IMG/VR virus record: IMGVR_UViG_3300008266_000158 | Location: 1-38,829 of that record | Reading direction: 5' to 3' (one strand) | DNA length: 38,829 nucleotides | Source of the DNA: a virus | Shown: positions 13,541 to 20,597 of the stretch, one piece after another | Layout: every line of letters begins with the position of its first letter | Numbering within the stretch: position 1 is the first letter of the stretch | The notes under the pieces: model-generated | What the model saw: only the letters and a program-made list of their open reading frames with translations | Database searches by the model: none | What the model was told of the DNA's origin: nothing | Made by a program: the position numbers and the translations under genes

Positions 13541-13591
13541 TGTTGCGTTTACATCATCATTACGGCATGATGCCACAAGCAGGAGGTCACA

Positions 13592-13750
13592 GTGCCATAC
13601 ACAGCCAAACAACACCGGCTATTCCAAGCCGCAGCCCACAACAAGGCGATCGCCAAAAAGCATGGCATGACCCAGGCTGAGGCAAAGAAAATGGCCAGCG
13701 AGGGCGTCAAAAAGAAAACCCCTTGGCACCTGGTGTTGAAAAAGAAATGA
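13592..13750 (+). CDS. Small Lys-rich protein with GTG start, 52 aa
   Basis: A 52-codon frame with the strong ribosome site AGGAGGT and a GTG start. Sequence MPYTAKQHRLFQAAAHNKAI, then KKHGMTQAEAKKMASEG and a tail of Lys repeats. The MPYTAKQHRLF pattern recurs in tiny phage proteins of unknown role. The stop overlaps the next ATG (ATGA). The 51 bases before it (13541-13591) hold no gene, only short inverted repeats such as CATCAT...ATGATG. Confidence 0.7.
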   Translation: MPYTAKQHRLFQAAAHNKAIAKKHGMTQAEAKKMASEGVKKKTPWHLVLKKK

Positions 13751-14004
13751 GCAGCAAGCGTGTCGTCGTCATCGCTGTCAACGAACAGGGATACCGCATC
13801 GGCATGTCGCATCACAATGCTCGGATCTCGGACGAGATTGTCGATCGAATTCGCGATCTGCACGAAGAAGAAAACATTGGATACCGGCGCCTGGCCCAAA
13901 TGTTTGGCCTGACCCGATCCGTTATTCAGAAGATTTGCACCTATGAGCGAAGAGCCCAAACGCCGGACCGCTGGAAAACGATCCGCACCGAAGTCAAAGA
14001 CTGA
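13747..14004 (+). CDS. HTH protein upstream of terminase
   Basis: An 85-residue protein starting at the ATG overlapping the previous TGA. A homeodomain-like HTH is seen in ISDEIVDRIRDLHEEENIGY, then RRLAQMFGLTRSVIQKICTY, similar to the DNA-recognition part of resolvases, transposases and HNH-associated phage proteins. No catalytic domain is present. It overlaps the small terminase gene by 62 bases. Possible roles are late-gene regulator or packaging accessory; because four late motifs need a DNA-binding factor, it is one candidate for that. Confidence 0.65.
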   Translation: MSSKRVVVIAVNEQGYRIGMSHHNARISDEIVDRIRDLHEEENIGYRRLAQMFGLTRSVIQKICTYERRAQTPDRWKTIRTEVKD

Positions 14005-14404
14005 AAAGTCCAAAGGTGGTAGGCCACCGCAAGAGATCCCAGCCGACAAGGCTGCGGAAGTCATTGGTTGGGTTGCGTCTGGTAAAACCCTGCGCTCCTG
14101 GTGCCGCCTGCCTGGCAATCCCGACCAATCGACCGTCTTTAGATGGAAAGAGAAAGATCCAGTGTTCGCGCAAAACTTCGCGCGCGCGCGCGAGGAAGGC
14201 CACGATGCCATTGCCGATGAGACAATGGAGCTGGTCGACACCATCCCGAAAGACAGCGTCGAGGTCGCCTGGCGCAAGAACCAGGTCTGGCTGCGCCTCC
14301 AGCTTTTGGCCAAGTGGAACCCCAAAAAATACGGAGATCGCGTTGGCGTCGACCACCAGGGCGGCATCAACGTGACCGTTGTCACAGGAGTACCGGAAGA
14401 ATGA
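13943..14404 (+). CDS. terS: Terminase small subunit
   Basis: A 153-residue DNA-recognition subunit. The N-terminal 30 residues are basic and disordered (KRRTAGKRSAPKSKTEKSK). The HTH region follows (AEVIGWVASGKTLRSWCRLP, then DQSTVFRWKEKDPVF). An oligomerising region contains ARAREEGHDAIADETMELVD, then WRKNQVWLRLQLLAKWNPKK YGDR, matching the Terminase_5/small-subunit-like family. It is separated from the large subunit by eight small genes, an unusual arrangement. No strong ribosome site is seen; translation is probably coupled to the upstream gene. Confidence 0.85.
   Translation: MSEEPKRRTAGKRSAPKSKTEKSKGGRPPQEIPADKAAEVIGWVASGKTLRSWCRLPGNPDQSTVFRWKEKDPVFAQNFARAREEGHDAIADETMELVDTIPKDSVEVAWRKNQVWLRLQLLAKWNPKKYGDRVGVDHQGGINVTVVTGVPEE
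14179..14192. repeat. (CG)7 alternating tract in terS
   Basis: Fourteen bases of perfect CG alternation inside the small terminase gene. Such runs can adopt left-handed DNA under negative supercoiling. In headful phages such as P22 the pac site lies within the small terminase gene, so this unusual tract is a candidate landmark, though coding for Ala-Arg-Ala-Arg explains it too. Confidence 0.6.
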
Positions 14405-14544
14405 CAAAGGGAAGCACAAAGTCTGCACCGATCTGGTGCAACCATTGCAAGGCTGAGATTTCACCGGCTGGTGTCCGTGCTTGCTTGCGCAAGGATTGCC
14501 AGACCAAGGCGTTGCTACCTGATGCGCGGAAGGTGTTCAAATGA
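14401..14544 (+). CDS. Small zinc-finger-like protein, 47 aa
   Basis: Starts in an ATGA overlap with terS. Of 47 residues four Cys and one His form WCNHCKAEISPAGVRACLRK followed by DCQT, i.e. CxxC...C...C, a plausible zinc knuckle. Ends four bases inside the next start. No family recognised. The longer open frame upstream lies within terS and is a shadow. Confidence 0.65.
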   Translation: MTKGSTKSAPIWCNHCKAEISPAGVRACLRKDCQTKALLPDARKVFK

Positions 14545-14840
14545 CTGACGAAGCAAAGGCGCTGGTGGAGCGGTTGCGGTATCAGGGTTATCTCAACAGC
14601 GATAACGGAGATTGGGGCCTTCGCAACCCAGATGGCCCGGAAGCCGCCGACCGCATCGAAGCCCTTGAGGCCGAGAATGAGCGGCTGCGGGAAGCGCTAA
14701 CCATGTGCGTTGCTGAAATGATGCGGGCCAGCGGTCGTTTAGAAATTATTGCGACCTGCAAAGAGGATCGTCGGATTGTAGCGGCATTGTCGGGAACTTG
14801 TGATTACGTCCGATCAGCGCTGGGAGGCAGCAATAAATAA
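14541..14840 (+). CDS. Hypothetical coiled-coil protein, 99 aa
   Basis: A 99-residue protein with N-terminal ALVERLRYQGYLNSDNGDWG and a heptad-rich coiled coil (ADRIEALEAENERLREALTM). This bipartite pattern, a short helix plus 'DPxxxxAADxIExLExEN' coil, recurs in phage proteins of unknown role in proteobacterial phages. It starts in an ATGA overlap. It belongs to the same run of tiny genes as the Lar-like protein at 15514. Confidence 0.7.
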   Translation: MTDEAKALVERLRYQGYLNSDNGDWGLRNPDGPEAADRIEALEAENERLREALTMCVAEMMRASGRLEIIATCKEDRRIVAALSGTCDYVRSALGGSNK

Positions 14841-14919
14841 CCTTGTCACCAACCTAATCGCTTTCGCGGCAGGGCTGCTTATTGGCCGCATTATAAGGTG
14901 GATGATCTATGACCAGTGA
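14800..14919 (+). CDS. Possible membrane microprotein, 39 aa
   Basis: A GTG-initiated 39-codon frame that begins within the previous gene and ends within the next, filling the 68-base gap 14841-14908. It has a polar start (MITSDQRWEAAINNLVTNLI) and a membrane segment (LIAFAAGLLIGRIIRWMI). The ribosome site is weak (CGGGAACTT). Hydrophobic coherence across the gap and overlap with both neighbours, in the style of the surrounding genes, support it; the short length keeps the call tentative. Confidence 0.4.
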   Translation: MITSDQRWEAAINNLVTNLIAFAAGLLIGRIIRWMIYDQ

Positions 14920-15286
14920 ACTACGACCTGCGGTGGAAGTGGCCCGCGACTGCTACCTAAGAGGATCATTGCCTCTAGCAATCGGCGCAATTGAAGCCGA
15001 CCGTGAAGCAGTCCGCGCCGAACAAGCAGCCGAACTCGCCAAGTTCAAGGCGCTGGCCGAGACGCTGGCGGGGGCTTTGGAACAGTTTGACCAAGGCTGC
15101 GCCGCAATTGGTGGATGCTCTGACGGTTATTGCGTCATTCAGCGGCCCAAGGGACAGCACACAAATGGGGGGTGCCGCTGCTCCGATGATAGGAACAGGA
15201 TGCGGCGGTTTGCGTCACGAGCAGCGTATTTCCGCGAGAAAGTTGCCCAAGCCCTCACCAGCTACAAGGAACAGCGCGATGCCTGA
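14909..15286 (+). CDS. Hypothetical protein, 125 aa
   Basis: A 125-residue protein with ribosome site AGGTGGATGATCT. The first half is helical (REAVRAEQAAELAKFKALAE, then TLAGALEQFDQGCAA). The second half has five Cys (IGGCSDGYCVIQ, GGCRCSDDRN) that may bind metal. Its C-terminus YKEQRDA is nearly the same as that of the next gene (KEQRDAS), because both genes end in the same DNA segment that supplies the following gene's ribosome site. Function unknown. Confidence 0.65.
   Translation: MTSELRPAVEVARDCYLRGSLPLAIGAIEADREAVRAEQAAELAKFKALAETLAGALEQFDQGCAAIGGCSDGYCVIQRPKGQHTNGGCRCSDDRNRMRRFASRAAYFREKVAQALTSYKEQRDA
15266..15282 (+). repeat. 17-base translation-start cassette, copy 1
   Basis: AAGGAACAGCGCGATGC is identical at 15266-15282 and 15501-15517. 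In both places it encodes the C-terminus KEQRDA of one gene and contains the AAGGA ribosome site and ATG of the next. It marks a modular gene boundary that could guide homologous shuffling of small genes. Confidence 0.8.
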
Positions 15287-15524
15287 TAACCCACAAGCAT
15301 ATCCCTGCCTTGATAGCAGCGGCGATGGTCTGTCTATGCGCGACCCCGGCATGACGCTGCGCGATTGGTTCGCAGGGCAGGCTTTGACCAGCACCATGCG
15401 TCTTGTGACAAGTCACGAAAGTGAAAAGGGCGAGGGTATCGCGCAGACATTTGCCCGCCGAGCCTATGAACTGGCAGACGCCATGCTTGCCGAACGAGCG
15501 AAGGAACAGCGCGATGCAAGTTGA
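15279..15524 (+). CDS. Hypothetical protein, 81 aa
   Basis: An 81-residue protein; the ATG lies in the repeated start cassette with AAGGA nine bases upstream. The motif GMTLRDWFAGQAL followed by an alpha-helical tail (FARRAYELADAMLAERAKE) is common in small phage and prophage proteins ('MTLRDYFAAQAL' type), with no known activity. An internal ORF start upstream in another frame is a shadow. Confidence 0.75.
   Translation: MPDNPQAYPCLDSSGDGLSMRDPGMTLRDWFAGQALTSTMRLVTSHESEKGEGIAQTFARRAYELADAMLAERAKEQRDAS
15501..15517 (+). repeat. 17-base translation-start cassette, copy 2
   Basis: Identical to 15266-15282; it joins the end of the 81-residue gene to the start of the Lar-like gene. Confidence 0.8.
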
Positions 15525-15717
15525 ACTCAAGCCATGCCCGTTTTGCGGAGAGACTGAGCGCCTTTCCGTCACCCATCCATTTGATGAAGATGATGAGACG
15601 GTGTTGGTCGATTGCGACCGGTGCAATGCTCAGGGTCCGTATTATGGCGGATCGGATAGCACCTCCCCTGAAGAAGCCATCGCCGGGTGGAACCGCCGCG
15701 TAGGAGACAGCCAATGA
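15514..15717 (+). CDS. lar: Lar-like restriction alleviation protein
   Basis: A 67-residue zinc-ribbon protein: LKPCPFCGETERL at the start, VDCDRCNAQGP in the middle and EEAIAGWNRR at the end, the full Lar/restriction-alleviation-like signature with Cys8, Cys11, Cys34 and Cys37 as metal ligands. The Rac-prophage Lar protein modulates type I restriction by the host EcoKI system. Many family members have no demonstrated role, so an anti-restriction activity here is inference from family. Confidence 0.82.
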   Translation: MQVELKPCPFCGETERLSVTHPFDEDDETVLVDCDRCNAQGPYYGGSDSTSPEEAIAGWNRRVGDSQ

Positions 15718-15893
15718 ACCACCACGACATTAGGCTGATCGAGATCGGCCAGAAAGAGGGCTACGCGAAAGCGGTCAAGGAGATCGTCGCGTGGCTGCGG
15801 GAAGATGGTGGCGAGGAGTACTACGATGGAACTACAATCGCCACCGACATTGAAGCCAAGTTTGGAGGCAGCGATGCTGGCCGATCTGCGTAA
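15714..15893 (+). CDS. Hypothetical protein, 59 aa
   Basis: A 59-residue protein starting in an ATGA overlap with the Lar-like gene. It has a helix with GQKEGYAKAVKEIVAWLRED, then GTTIATDIEAKFGGSDA; similar helices appear in small phage proteins that lie just upstream of terminases. No function assigned. It overlaps the next micro-ORF by 20 bases. Confidence 0.65.
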   Translation: MNHHDIRLIEIGQKEGYAKAVKEIVAWLREDGGEEYYDGTTIATDIEAKFGGSDAGRSA

Positions 15894-15957
15894 TTGGCTT
15901 TGGGATAATTTCGGTTGGGAACTGATCGACTGGGCTGAAGACGACATAAGGTTTTAA
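15874..15957 (+). CDS. Possible 27-residue microprotein
   Basis: A 27-codon frame with a good ribosome site (TTTGGAGGCAGCG) and an ATG, ending four bases before terL. The product is Trp-rich and acidic (four Trp; NWLWDNFGWELIDWAEDD). It could be a real microprotein or simply a translational coupler for terL, whose own ribosome site is weak. Codon use is unremarkable. Confidence 0.45.
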   Translation: MLADLRNWLWDNFGWELIDWAEDDIRF

Positions 15958-15961
15958 TGGG

Positions 15962-17287
15962 ATGGAAGCAGCGCTGCACCTCGATTACCGACCCCGTGCT
16001 TGGCAACGTAAATGCCACCGCGAAAAGCGCCGCTTCAGTGTGTTCGCGCTGCACCGCCGCGCCGGCAAGACCGAGCTTGCGATCATGGAGCTGATCGACA
16101 AGGCCATGAAGTTCAAGCTTGAGCTCGGCATGTTTGTGTACATCGCGCCGTTCCTCAAGCAGGCCAAGGCCATTGCCTGGGCGCGCCTCAAGCAGAAGCT
16201 CGAGCCCCTGCGCATTCGATCGCTGATCGAGATCAACGAGGGCGATCTATCGGTCACTTTTCGGCATAACGGCGCTATCATCCGCCTGTTCGGTGGCGAT
16301 AACCCCGACGCCATGCGCGGTCTGCGCGTCGACGGCGCGGTCATTGACGAGGTGGCCCAGATCAAGCCCGAGGTCTGGATCGACATCATTCAGCCTGCCC
16401 TATCCGACCGCCTGGGCTGGGCCATGTTTATTGGCACGCCGGCTGGCATTAATCTGTTCTCCGAGATCTTCTATAAGGCTGAGAAGCTCGACGACTGGCA
16501 CGCCGCCAGGTTCACCGTATACGACACGCACGCGATCGACGAGAACGAGGTCGAGCGCCTCAAGCGCGACATGTCCGAAACCTCATTTGCGCGTGAATAC
16601 CTGTGCGATTTTACAGCGGCCGGCGATGACCAGCTCATCAGTCTGTACGACGCAGAGGAGGCGGCCCAGCGCGAATACACCTTTAAGGACGTGGAAGGCA
16701 CCCCGCGCGTCCTGGGCGTAGATCCTGCGCGCTTTGGTGACGACCGATCGGTGATCGTCAAGCGCCAGGGCCTGCAATGCTATGATCCCCTGGTTTATCG
16801 CGGCATCGACAACATGGAGCTGGCCGCGCGTGTCGCCAACATCATCGAGAACTGGAAGCCTGATGCCACCTTCATCGACAGCGGAGCCGGTGCCGGCGTG
16901 ATCGATCGCCTGCGCCAGCTTGGCTATGACGTGGTCGAGGTGCCGTTCGGTGGCAAAGCGACCCAGCCGAACCAGTACATCAACCGGCGCACTGAAATGT
17001 GGTTCGAGGTTAAGGAATGGCTGGCCCTGGGCGGCGCGATCCCCAACGACAATGCGCTCAAGCAAGAGCTGGCCACGCCGATCTACTGGTTCGACGCGGC
17101 TGGACGCAAGGTGCTCGAGCCCAAGGACGAGATTAAGAAGCGGCTCCAGGGCGCTGGATCTCCTGACTTGGCCGACGCTTTGGCGCTGACGTTTGCCTAC
17201 CCTGTCCAGGTCAAGGTACCGCGCCACCTGATGGACTTTGCATCGCAGATCAAAACTCAGCCAAGGGATTATGACCCCTATGCCTGA
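15962..17287 (+). CDS. terL: Terminase large subunit
   Basis: A 441-residue packaging motor. Walker A-like HRRAGKTE at residues 31-38, Walker B AVIDE at 126-130, and coupling motif near IGTPAG (158-162). The RNase-H-like nuclease domain carries Asp254 (LGVDPARFGDD), Asp306 (FIDSGAG) and Asp405 (DLADALAL). It pumps DNA into the prohead and cuts it. It starts five bases after the 27-residue microprotein and is followed by the first copy of the late GGTACCCGTA motif. Size is compact relative to T7's large subunit. Confidence 0.95.
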   Translation: MEAALHLDYRPRAWQRKCHREKRRFSVFALHRRAGKTELAIMELIDKAMKFKLELGMFVYIAPFLKQAKAIAWARLKQKLEPLRIRSLIEINEGDLSVTFRHNGAIIRLFGGDNPDAMRGLRVDGAVIDEVAQIKPEVWIDIIQPALSDRLGWAMFIGTPAGINLFSEIFYKAEKLDDWHAARFTVYDTHAIDENEVERLKRDMSETSFAREYLCDFTAAGDDQLISLYDAEEAAQREYTFKDVEGTPRVLGVDPARFGDDRSVIVKRQGLQCYDPLVYRGIDNMELAARVANIIENWKPDATFIDSGAGAGVIDRLRQLGYDVVEVPFGGKATQPNQYINRRTEMWFEVKEWLALGGAIPNDNALKQELATPIYWFDAAGRKVLEPKDEIKKRLQGAGSPDLADALALTFAYPVQVKVPRHLMDFASQIKTQPRDYDPYA

Positions 17288-17290
17288 TCA

Positions 17291-17322
17291 GGTACCCGTA
17301 TCCGCATGTATGGATACTACTG
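17291..17322 (+). promoter_or_regulatory. Late motif copy A (GGTACCCGTA)
   Basis: GGTACCCGTA starts three bases after the terL stop and 53 bases before the GNAT start. CTACTG occupies offset 27-32, matching the position of a TA-centred hexamer in the three other copies. GTATCC (17298-17303) and GGATAC (17312-17317) form a perfect 6-bp inverted repeat. I infer a late promoter or processing site. Confidence 0.65.
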
Positions 17323-17343
17323 TCACATCATAGTGGGGAACCC

Positions 17344-17793
17344 ATGACCGAAATCCGCCTGTCCAACGTTGACGAAATGCACGCAAGGGCCAGTGAGCTT
17401 TTGCGTGAGCATTGGATCGAGATCGCCAGGAATAAGCAGGTCATGGTTTTGAAGCCAGACTGGATCGGCTACCGTGAAATGGAACGGCAGGGCAAGATGC
17501 TTTGCTTGGCGGCCTGGGACGGTGACGACATGGTCGGCTATTCAGCCAACTTTGTAGTGCATCACCTCCACTATGCTGACCTGGTCATGTGTACAAACGA
17601 CGTGCTGTTTGTGACCAAAAGCCACCGCGTCGGCCGCACCGGCATCAAGCTGATGCGTGAAACCGAGCGGCTGGCAAAAGAAACCGGAGCCCAGCTCATG
17701 CTGTGGCACGCAAAAGAAAACACTGACCTGGCTGCTATCTGTCCGCGCATGGGCTATGGCGTCCAGGACATTATCTTCAGCAAGGAGATTTAG
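17344..17793 (+). CDS. GNAT-family N-acetyltransferase
   Basis: A 149-residue protein with the GNAT fold: central strand with DMVGYSANFVV, then NDVLFVTKSHRVGRTGIKLM, where the R-x-x-x-G-x-x-L acetyl-CoA loop is seen, then a helix and AKENTDLAAICPRMGY at the C-terminus. GNAT genes recur between terminase and portal in podoviruses. Substrates are unknown; acetylating a virion or host protein is possible. Located just after late motif A, so it is probably made late. The ribosome site is modest (GGGGAACCC). Confidence 0.8.
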   Translation: MTEIRLSNVDEMHARASELLREHWIEIARNKQVMVLKPDWIGYREMERQGKMLCLAAWDGDDMVGYSANFVVHHLHYADLVMCTNDVLFVTKSHRVGRTGIKLMRETERLAKETGAQLMLWHAKENTDLAAICPRMGYGVQDIIFSKEI

Positions 17794-17796
17794 AAC

Positions 17797-18123
17797 ATGG
17801 CCGTTTCAGCTATCGTTGGCGCAATGGTCGTCGGCACCGGCTATTCGATCTATTCCGGTGAACGCGCAGCAAGCCAGCAAAGGCAAGCGCTCAAGAAGCA
17901 GGCCGGCGCACAGGAACAGGCCCGCATGGAAGCTCGATCGCAGCAGCGCCAGAGCGACGAAGCAATGGGCCGCGCTAACCGCAAGACGCCGGACACGGGC
18001 GGCATTTTGTCCGCTGCGAGCCAGGCTGCCCAGGGCGGACCTGCTTCCACCATGTTGACTGGCCCGACCGGGGTCGATCCCAACGCACTGTCGCTGGGCA
18101 AAAACACTTTGCTCGGAGGTTAA
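17797..18123 (+). CDS. Small virion-associated protein
   Basis: A 108-residue protein: N-terminal membrane-like segment (VSAIVGAMVVGTGYSIYSGE), then a Gln/Ala/Arg-rich helix (QQRQALKKQAGAQEQARMEA). The C-terminal GPTGVDPNALSLGKNTLLGG is a signature found in small proteins encoded next to podovirus portals. It likely is a minor head or internal component. AAGGAG precedes the start; the stop is three bases from the portal ATG. Confidence 0.7.
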   Translation: MAVSAIVGAMVVGTGYSIYSGERAASQQRQALKKQAGAQEQARMEARSQQRQSDEAMGRANRKTPDTGGILSAASQAAQGGPASTMLTGPTGVDPNALSLGKNTLLGG

Positions 18124-18126
18124 CCC

Positions 18127-19842
18127 ATGAGCCAATTCCCCAGCGATGCCACGTCCTACAAAGGCGCGCCGCGTCGTGATCAGCTTTTTACCCGCTGGGG
18201 GCAGCTCAAGATGGAGCGCGCTACCTGGTGGGCTCACTGGCAAGAGATCACGACCTACCTGCTGCCACGCAATGGCCGCTATTTCCGCCAGGACCGCGAC
18301 AAGGGCTGGCGGCGCCACAACAACATCTATGACAACACCGGCACGCGCGCACTGCGCACGCTAGGCGCCGGCATGATGGCTGGCGCTACATCACCGGCCC
18401 GCCCCTGGTTCCGGCTTGGCACGGCCGACCCGGATCTCAACGCTTTCCCGCCTGTCAAGCTGTGGCTCGACGACGTAACGCGGCGCATGCAGATCGTGTT
18501 TCAACGATCGAATACATATCGAGCGCTGCATCAGGTCTACGAAGAGCTGGGCGCGTTTGGCACGTCGGCCTCGATCATCTTGCCCGATTATAATTCGGTG
18601 ATCCACCAGTACCCGCTGACGACCGGCGAGTATTGCATTGCCCAGGACTGGCAGGGCCGCGTCTGCACGCTGTACCGCGAGTTCGAGAAAACGGTGGCCG
18701 AGATCGTCAAGGAGTTTGGCTATTACAACTGCTCGAACACCGTGCGCAGCATGTACGACAATGGCAATCTCGATAAGTGGATACCGATCATTCACGCGAT
18801 CGAGCCCCGCGCCGACCGAGATCCGTCCAAGAAGGACGCGAAAAACATGGCCTGGGGCAGCTACTATTTCGAGGTGGGGGGCGATCCCGGCAAGTTCCTG
18901 CGCGAAGGCGGGTTCAAGCAGTTTCCCGCCGTGGCACCGCGCTGGGCCGTCGCAGGTGGCGACATCTACGGCAACAGTCCCGGCATGGAAGCGCTGGGCG
19001 ACATCAAGCAGCTACAGCATGAGCAGCTCCGCAAGGCCCAGGGCATTGACTATCAGACCAAGCCCCCGCTCCAGGCGCCGACCAATCTGAAAAACCGCGA
19101 CATCGAAATGCTGCCCGGTGGCGTCACGTTCGTCGATCCGGCTGGTGGCGGCATCAAGACTGCGTTCGATGTGAACCTGCGGCTGGATCACCTGCTGATG
19201 GACATCCAGGACGTGCGTGAGCGCATCCGTGGCTCATTCTATGCGGATCTGTTCCTGATGTTGGCCAATGCCACCGACACCCGCATGACCGCGACCGAGG
19301 TGGCCGAGCGCCATGAAGAAAAGCTGTTGATGCTGGGGCCGGTGCTTGAGCGCCTGCACAACGAGTTGCTCGACCCGCTGATCGACATCACGTTCACCCG
19401 CATGGTCGAGGCCGGCATTATTCCGCCTGCACCCGAAGAGCTGCAAGGTATGGAGCTCAACGTCGAGTTCGTCTCGATGCTGGCCCAGGCCCAGCGCGCG
19501 ATCGGCACCAACTCGGTCGACCGCTTCGTCGGCAACCTGGGCGCGATCGCGCAAATGAAGCCCGACGTGCTCGACAAGTTCGACAGCGACCAGTGGGCCG
19601 ACAGCTATTCGGAAATGCTGGGCATCGATCCCAAGCTGATTGTGGCCGGCGACCAGGTGGCTGTGATCCGCACAGCACGCGAAAAGGCGCTTCAGGCGCA
19701 AACGCAAATGGCCATGATGCAGCAGCAGGCCAAGACCACGCGCGACCTGGCGCAATCGCCCACAGGTGGGCAACCCAACGCCCTGACGGACATCATGAAC
19801 ATGTTCTCAGGTTACAACTCACCATCAGCAGTGGAGGTATAA
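18127..19842 (+). CDS. Portal protein (T7-type head-tail connector)
   Basis: A 571-residue dodecameric portal of the podovirus family. Recognisable blocks include NRN-like GTRALRTLGAGMMAGATSPA, RPWFRLG, ALHQVYEELGAFGTSASIIL, then AVAGGDIYGNSPGMEALGDI and IKQLQHEQLRKAQGIDYQTK. A Gln/Met-rich tail (QAQTQMAMMQQQAKT) follows the conserved core. It nucleates capsid assembly and is the DNA conduit. Strong ribosome site GGAGGTTAACCC. It is the second gene after the small protein in the block opened by late motif A. Confidence 0.95.
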   Translation: MSQFPSDATSYKGAPRRDQLFTRWGQLKMERATWWAHWQEITTYLLPRNGRYFRQDRDKGWRRHNNIYDNTGTRALRTLGAGMMAGATSPARPWFRLGTADPDLNAFPPVKLWLDDVTRRMQIVFQRSNTYRALHQVYEELGAFGTSASIILPDYNSVIHQYPLTTGEYCIAQDWQGRVCTLYREFEKTVAEIVKEFGYYNCSNTVRSMYDNGNLDKWIPIIHAIEPRADRDPSKKDAKNMAWGSYYFEVGGDPGKFLREGGFKQFPAVAPRWAVAGGDIYGNSPGMEALGDIKQLQHEQLRKAQGIDYQTKPPLQAPTNLKNRDIEMLPGGVTFVDPAGGGIKTAFDVNLRLDHLLMDIQDVRERIRGSFYADLFLMLANATDTRMTATEVAERHEEKLLMLGPVLERLHNELLDPLIDITFTRMVEAGIIPPAPEELQGMELNVEFVSMLAQAQRAIGTNSVDRFVGNLGAIAQMKPDVLDKFDSDQWADSYSEMLGIDPKLIVAGDQVAVIRTAREKALQAQTQMAMMQQQAKTTRDLAQSPTGGQPNALTDIMNMFSGYNSPSAVEV

Positions 19843-19845
19843 GAC

Positions 19846-20259
19846 ATGGTAATGAACAAAGGATCGCTTTTGTACGGTGCGGATACGGCAGATGCAGGCG
19901 GCGCGGCCGGCTTCATCACCAAGCTGTTGCACGCGGCAACGGCAATTCACATGCATCACCTGATGGTCGAAGGACCTGGCAGCTATGCCGCGCACACGGC
20001 GCTGGGCATGTACAACGACCTGGTCGACGCGGCTGATGGCCTGGCGGAAAGCTGGATGGGCTGCACTGGCGAAAAGCTGACGTTCAGCGGCGGCACGTTT
20101 GAGCTGGGCGCAGATCCGATCGCGACCGTGCGCGGCGTTTATGACTACGTTGAAAGCCAGCGTGGTCTGATGGGTACCGAAAGCCACATTCAGAACGACA
20201 TCGATGGCATCTGCACGTTGCTGTCGAGCACGCTCTACAAGCTCACCCGCCTGGCTTAA
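19846..20259 (+). CDS. DUF5856-like, ferritin-like helical phage protein
   Basis: A 137-residue mostly helical protein. Features: ITKLLHAATAIHMHHLMVEG, then GSYAAHTALGMYNDLVDAAD and LAESWMGCTG. This combination (His-rich first helix, AAHTALG, then ADGLAESWMG) resembles the DUF5856 family, which has a four-helix, ferritin/Dps-like architecture and occurs near phage structural genes. His/Glu positions could bind metal, but the full di-iron set cannot be confirmed by eye. Strong GGAGGTATAAG ribosome site; lies between portal and head proteins. Confidence 0.65.
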   Translation: MVMNKGSLLYGADTADAGGAAGFITKLLHAATAIHMHHLMVEGPGSYAAHTALGMYNDLVDAADGLAESWMGCTGEKLTFSGGTFELGADPIATVRGVYDYVESQRGLMGTESHIQNDIDGICTLLSSTLYKLTRLA

Positions 20260-20270
20260 AGGAGGCACCA

Positions 20271-20597
20271 ATGGCCCTGATCAACATGAAGTCCAAGCCC
20301 GAACGCGAAGAGATGCCGGGCGAGATCGAGCGAGACGAGCCTCGTTATCCTTATGGCCTGTGCATCAGCCTGGGCAAGGACGAACTCGAAAAGCTTGGCA
20401 TCACTGCGCTGCCCAAGGTCGGCGGCGAAATGATGATCCACGCCAAGGCAATGATCAAAAGCACCAGCGCGTATGAAACTCAGGGCGAAGGCACTGACAT
20501 GCGCGTTGAGCTCCAGATCACCGACATGGAAATCGGCCAGACTGAAAACGCCCGCAATGAGAACCGTGCAGAAGCGCTGTACGGCGCACCTGTATGA
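20271..20597 (+). CDS. Capsid staple-like protein
   Basis: A 108-residue protein with MALINMKSKPEREEMP, YPYGLCISLGKDELEKLG and VELQITDMEIG. This pattern matches small proteins in podovirus head clusters that have been annotated as capsid staple or decoration proteins. It could stitch neighbouring capsomers. AAAGGAGG precedes the start and its TGA overlaps the next ATG. Assignment is from pattern and position, not structure. Confidence 0.6.
   Translation: MALINMKSKPEREEMPGEIERDEPRYPYGLCISLGKDELEKLGITALPKVGGEMMIHAKAMIKSTSAYETQGEGTDMRVELQITDMEIGQTENARNENRAEALYGAPV

Noticed and set aside
13549-14445. 298-codon minus-strand frame over the terS region
   Set aside because: Covers several coupled plus-strand genes with good starts; composition is shadow-like.
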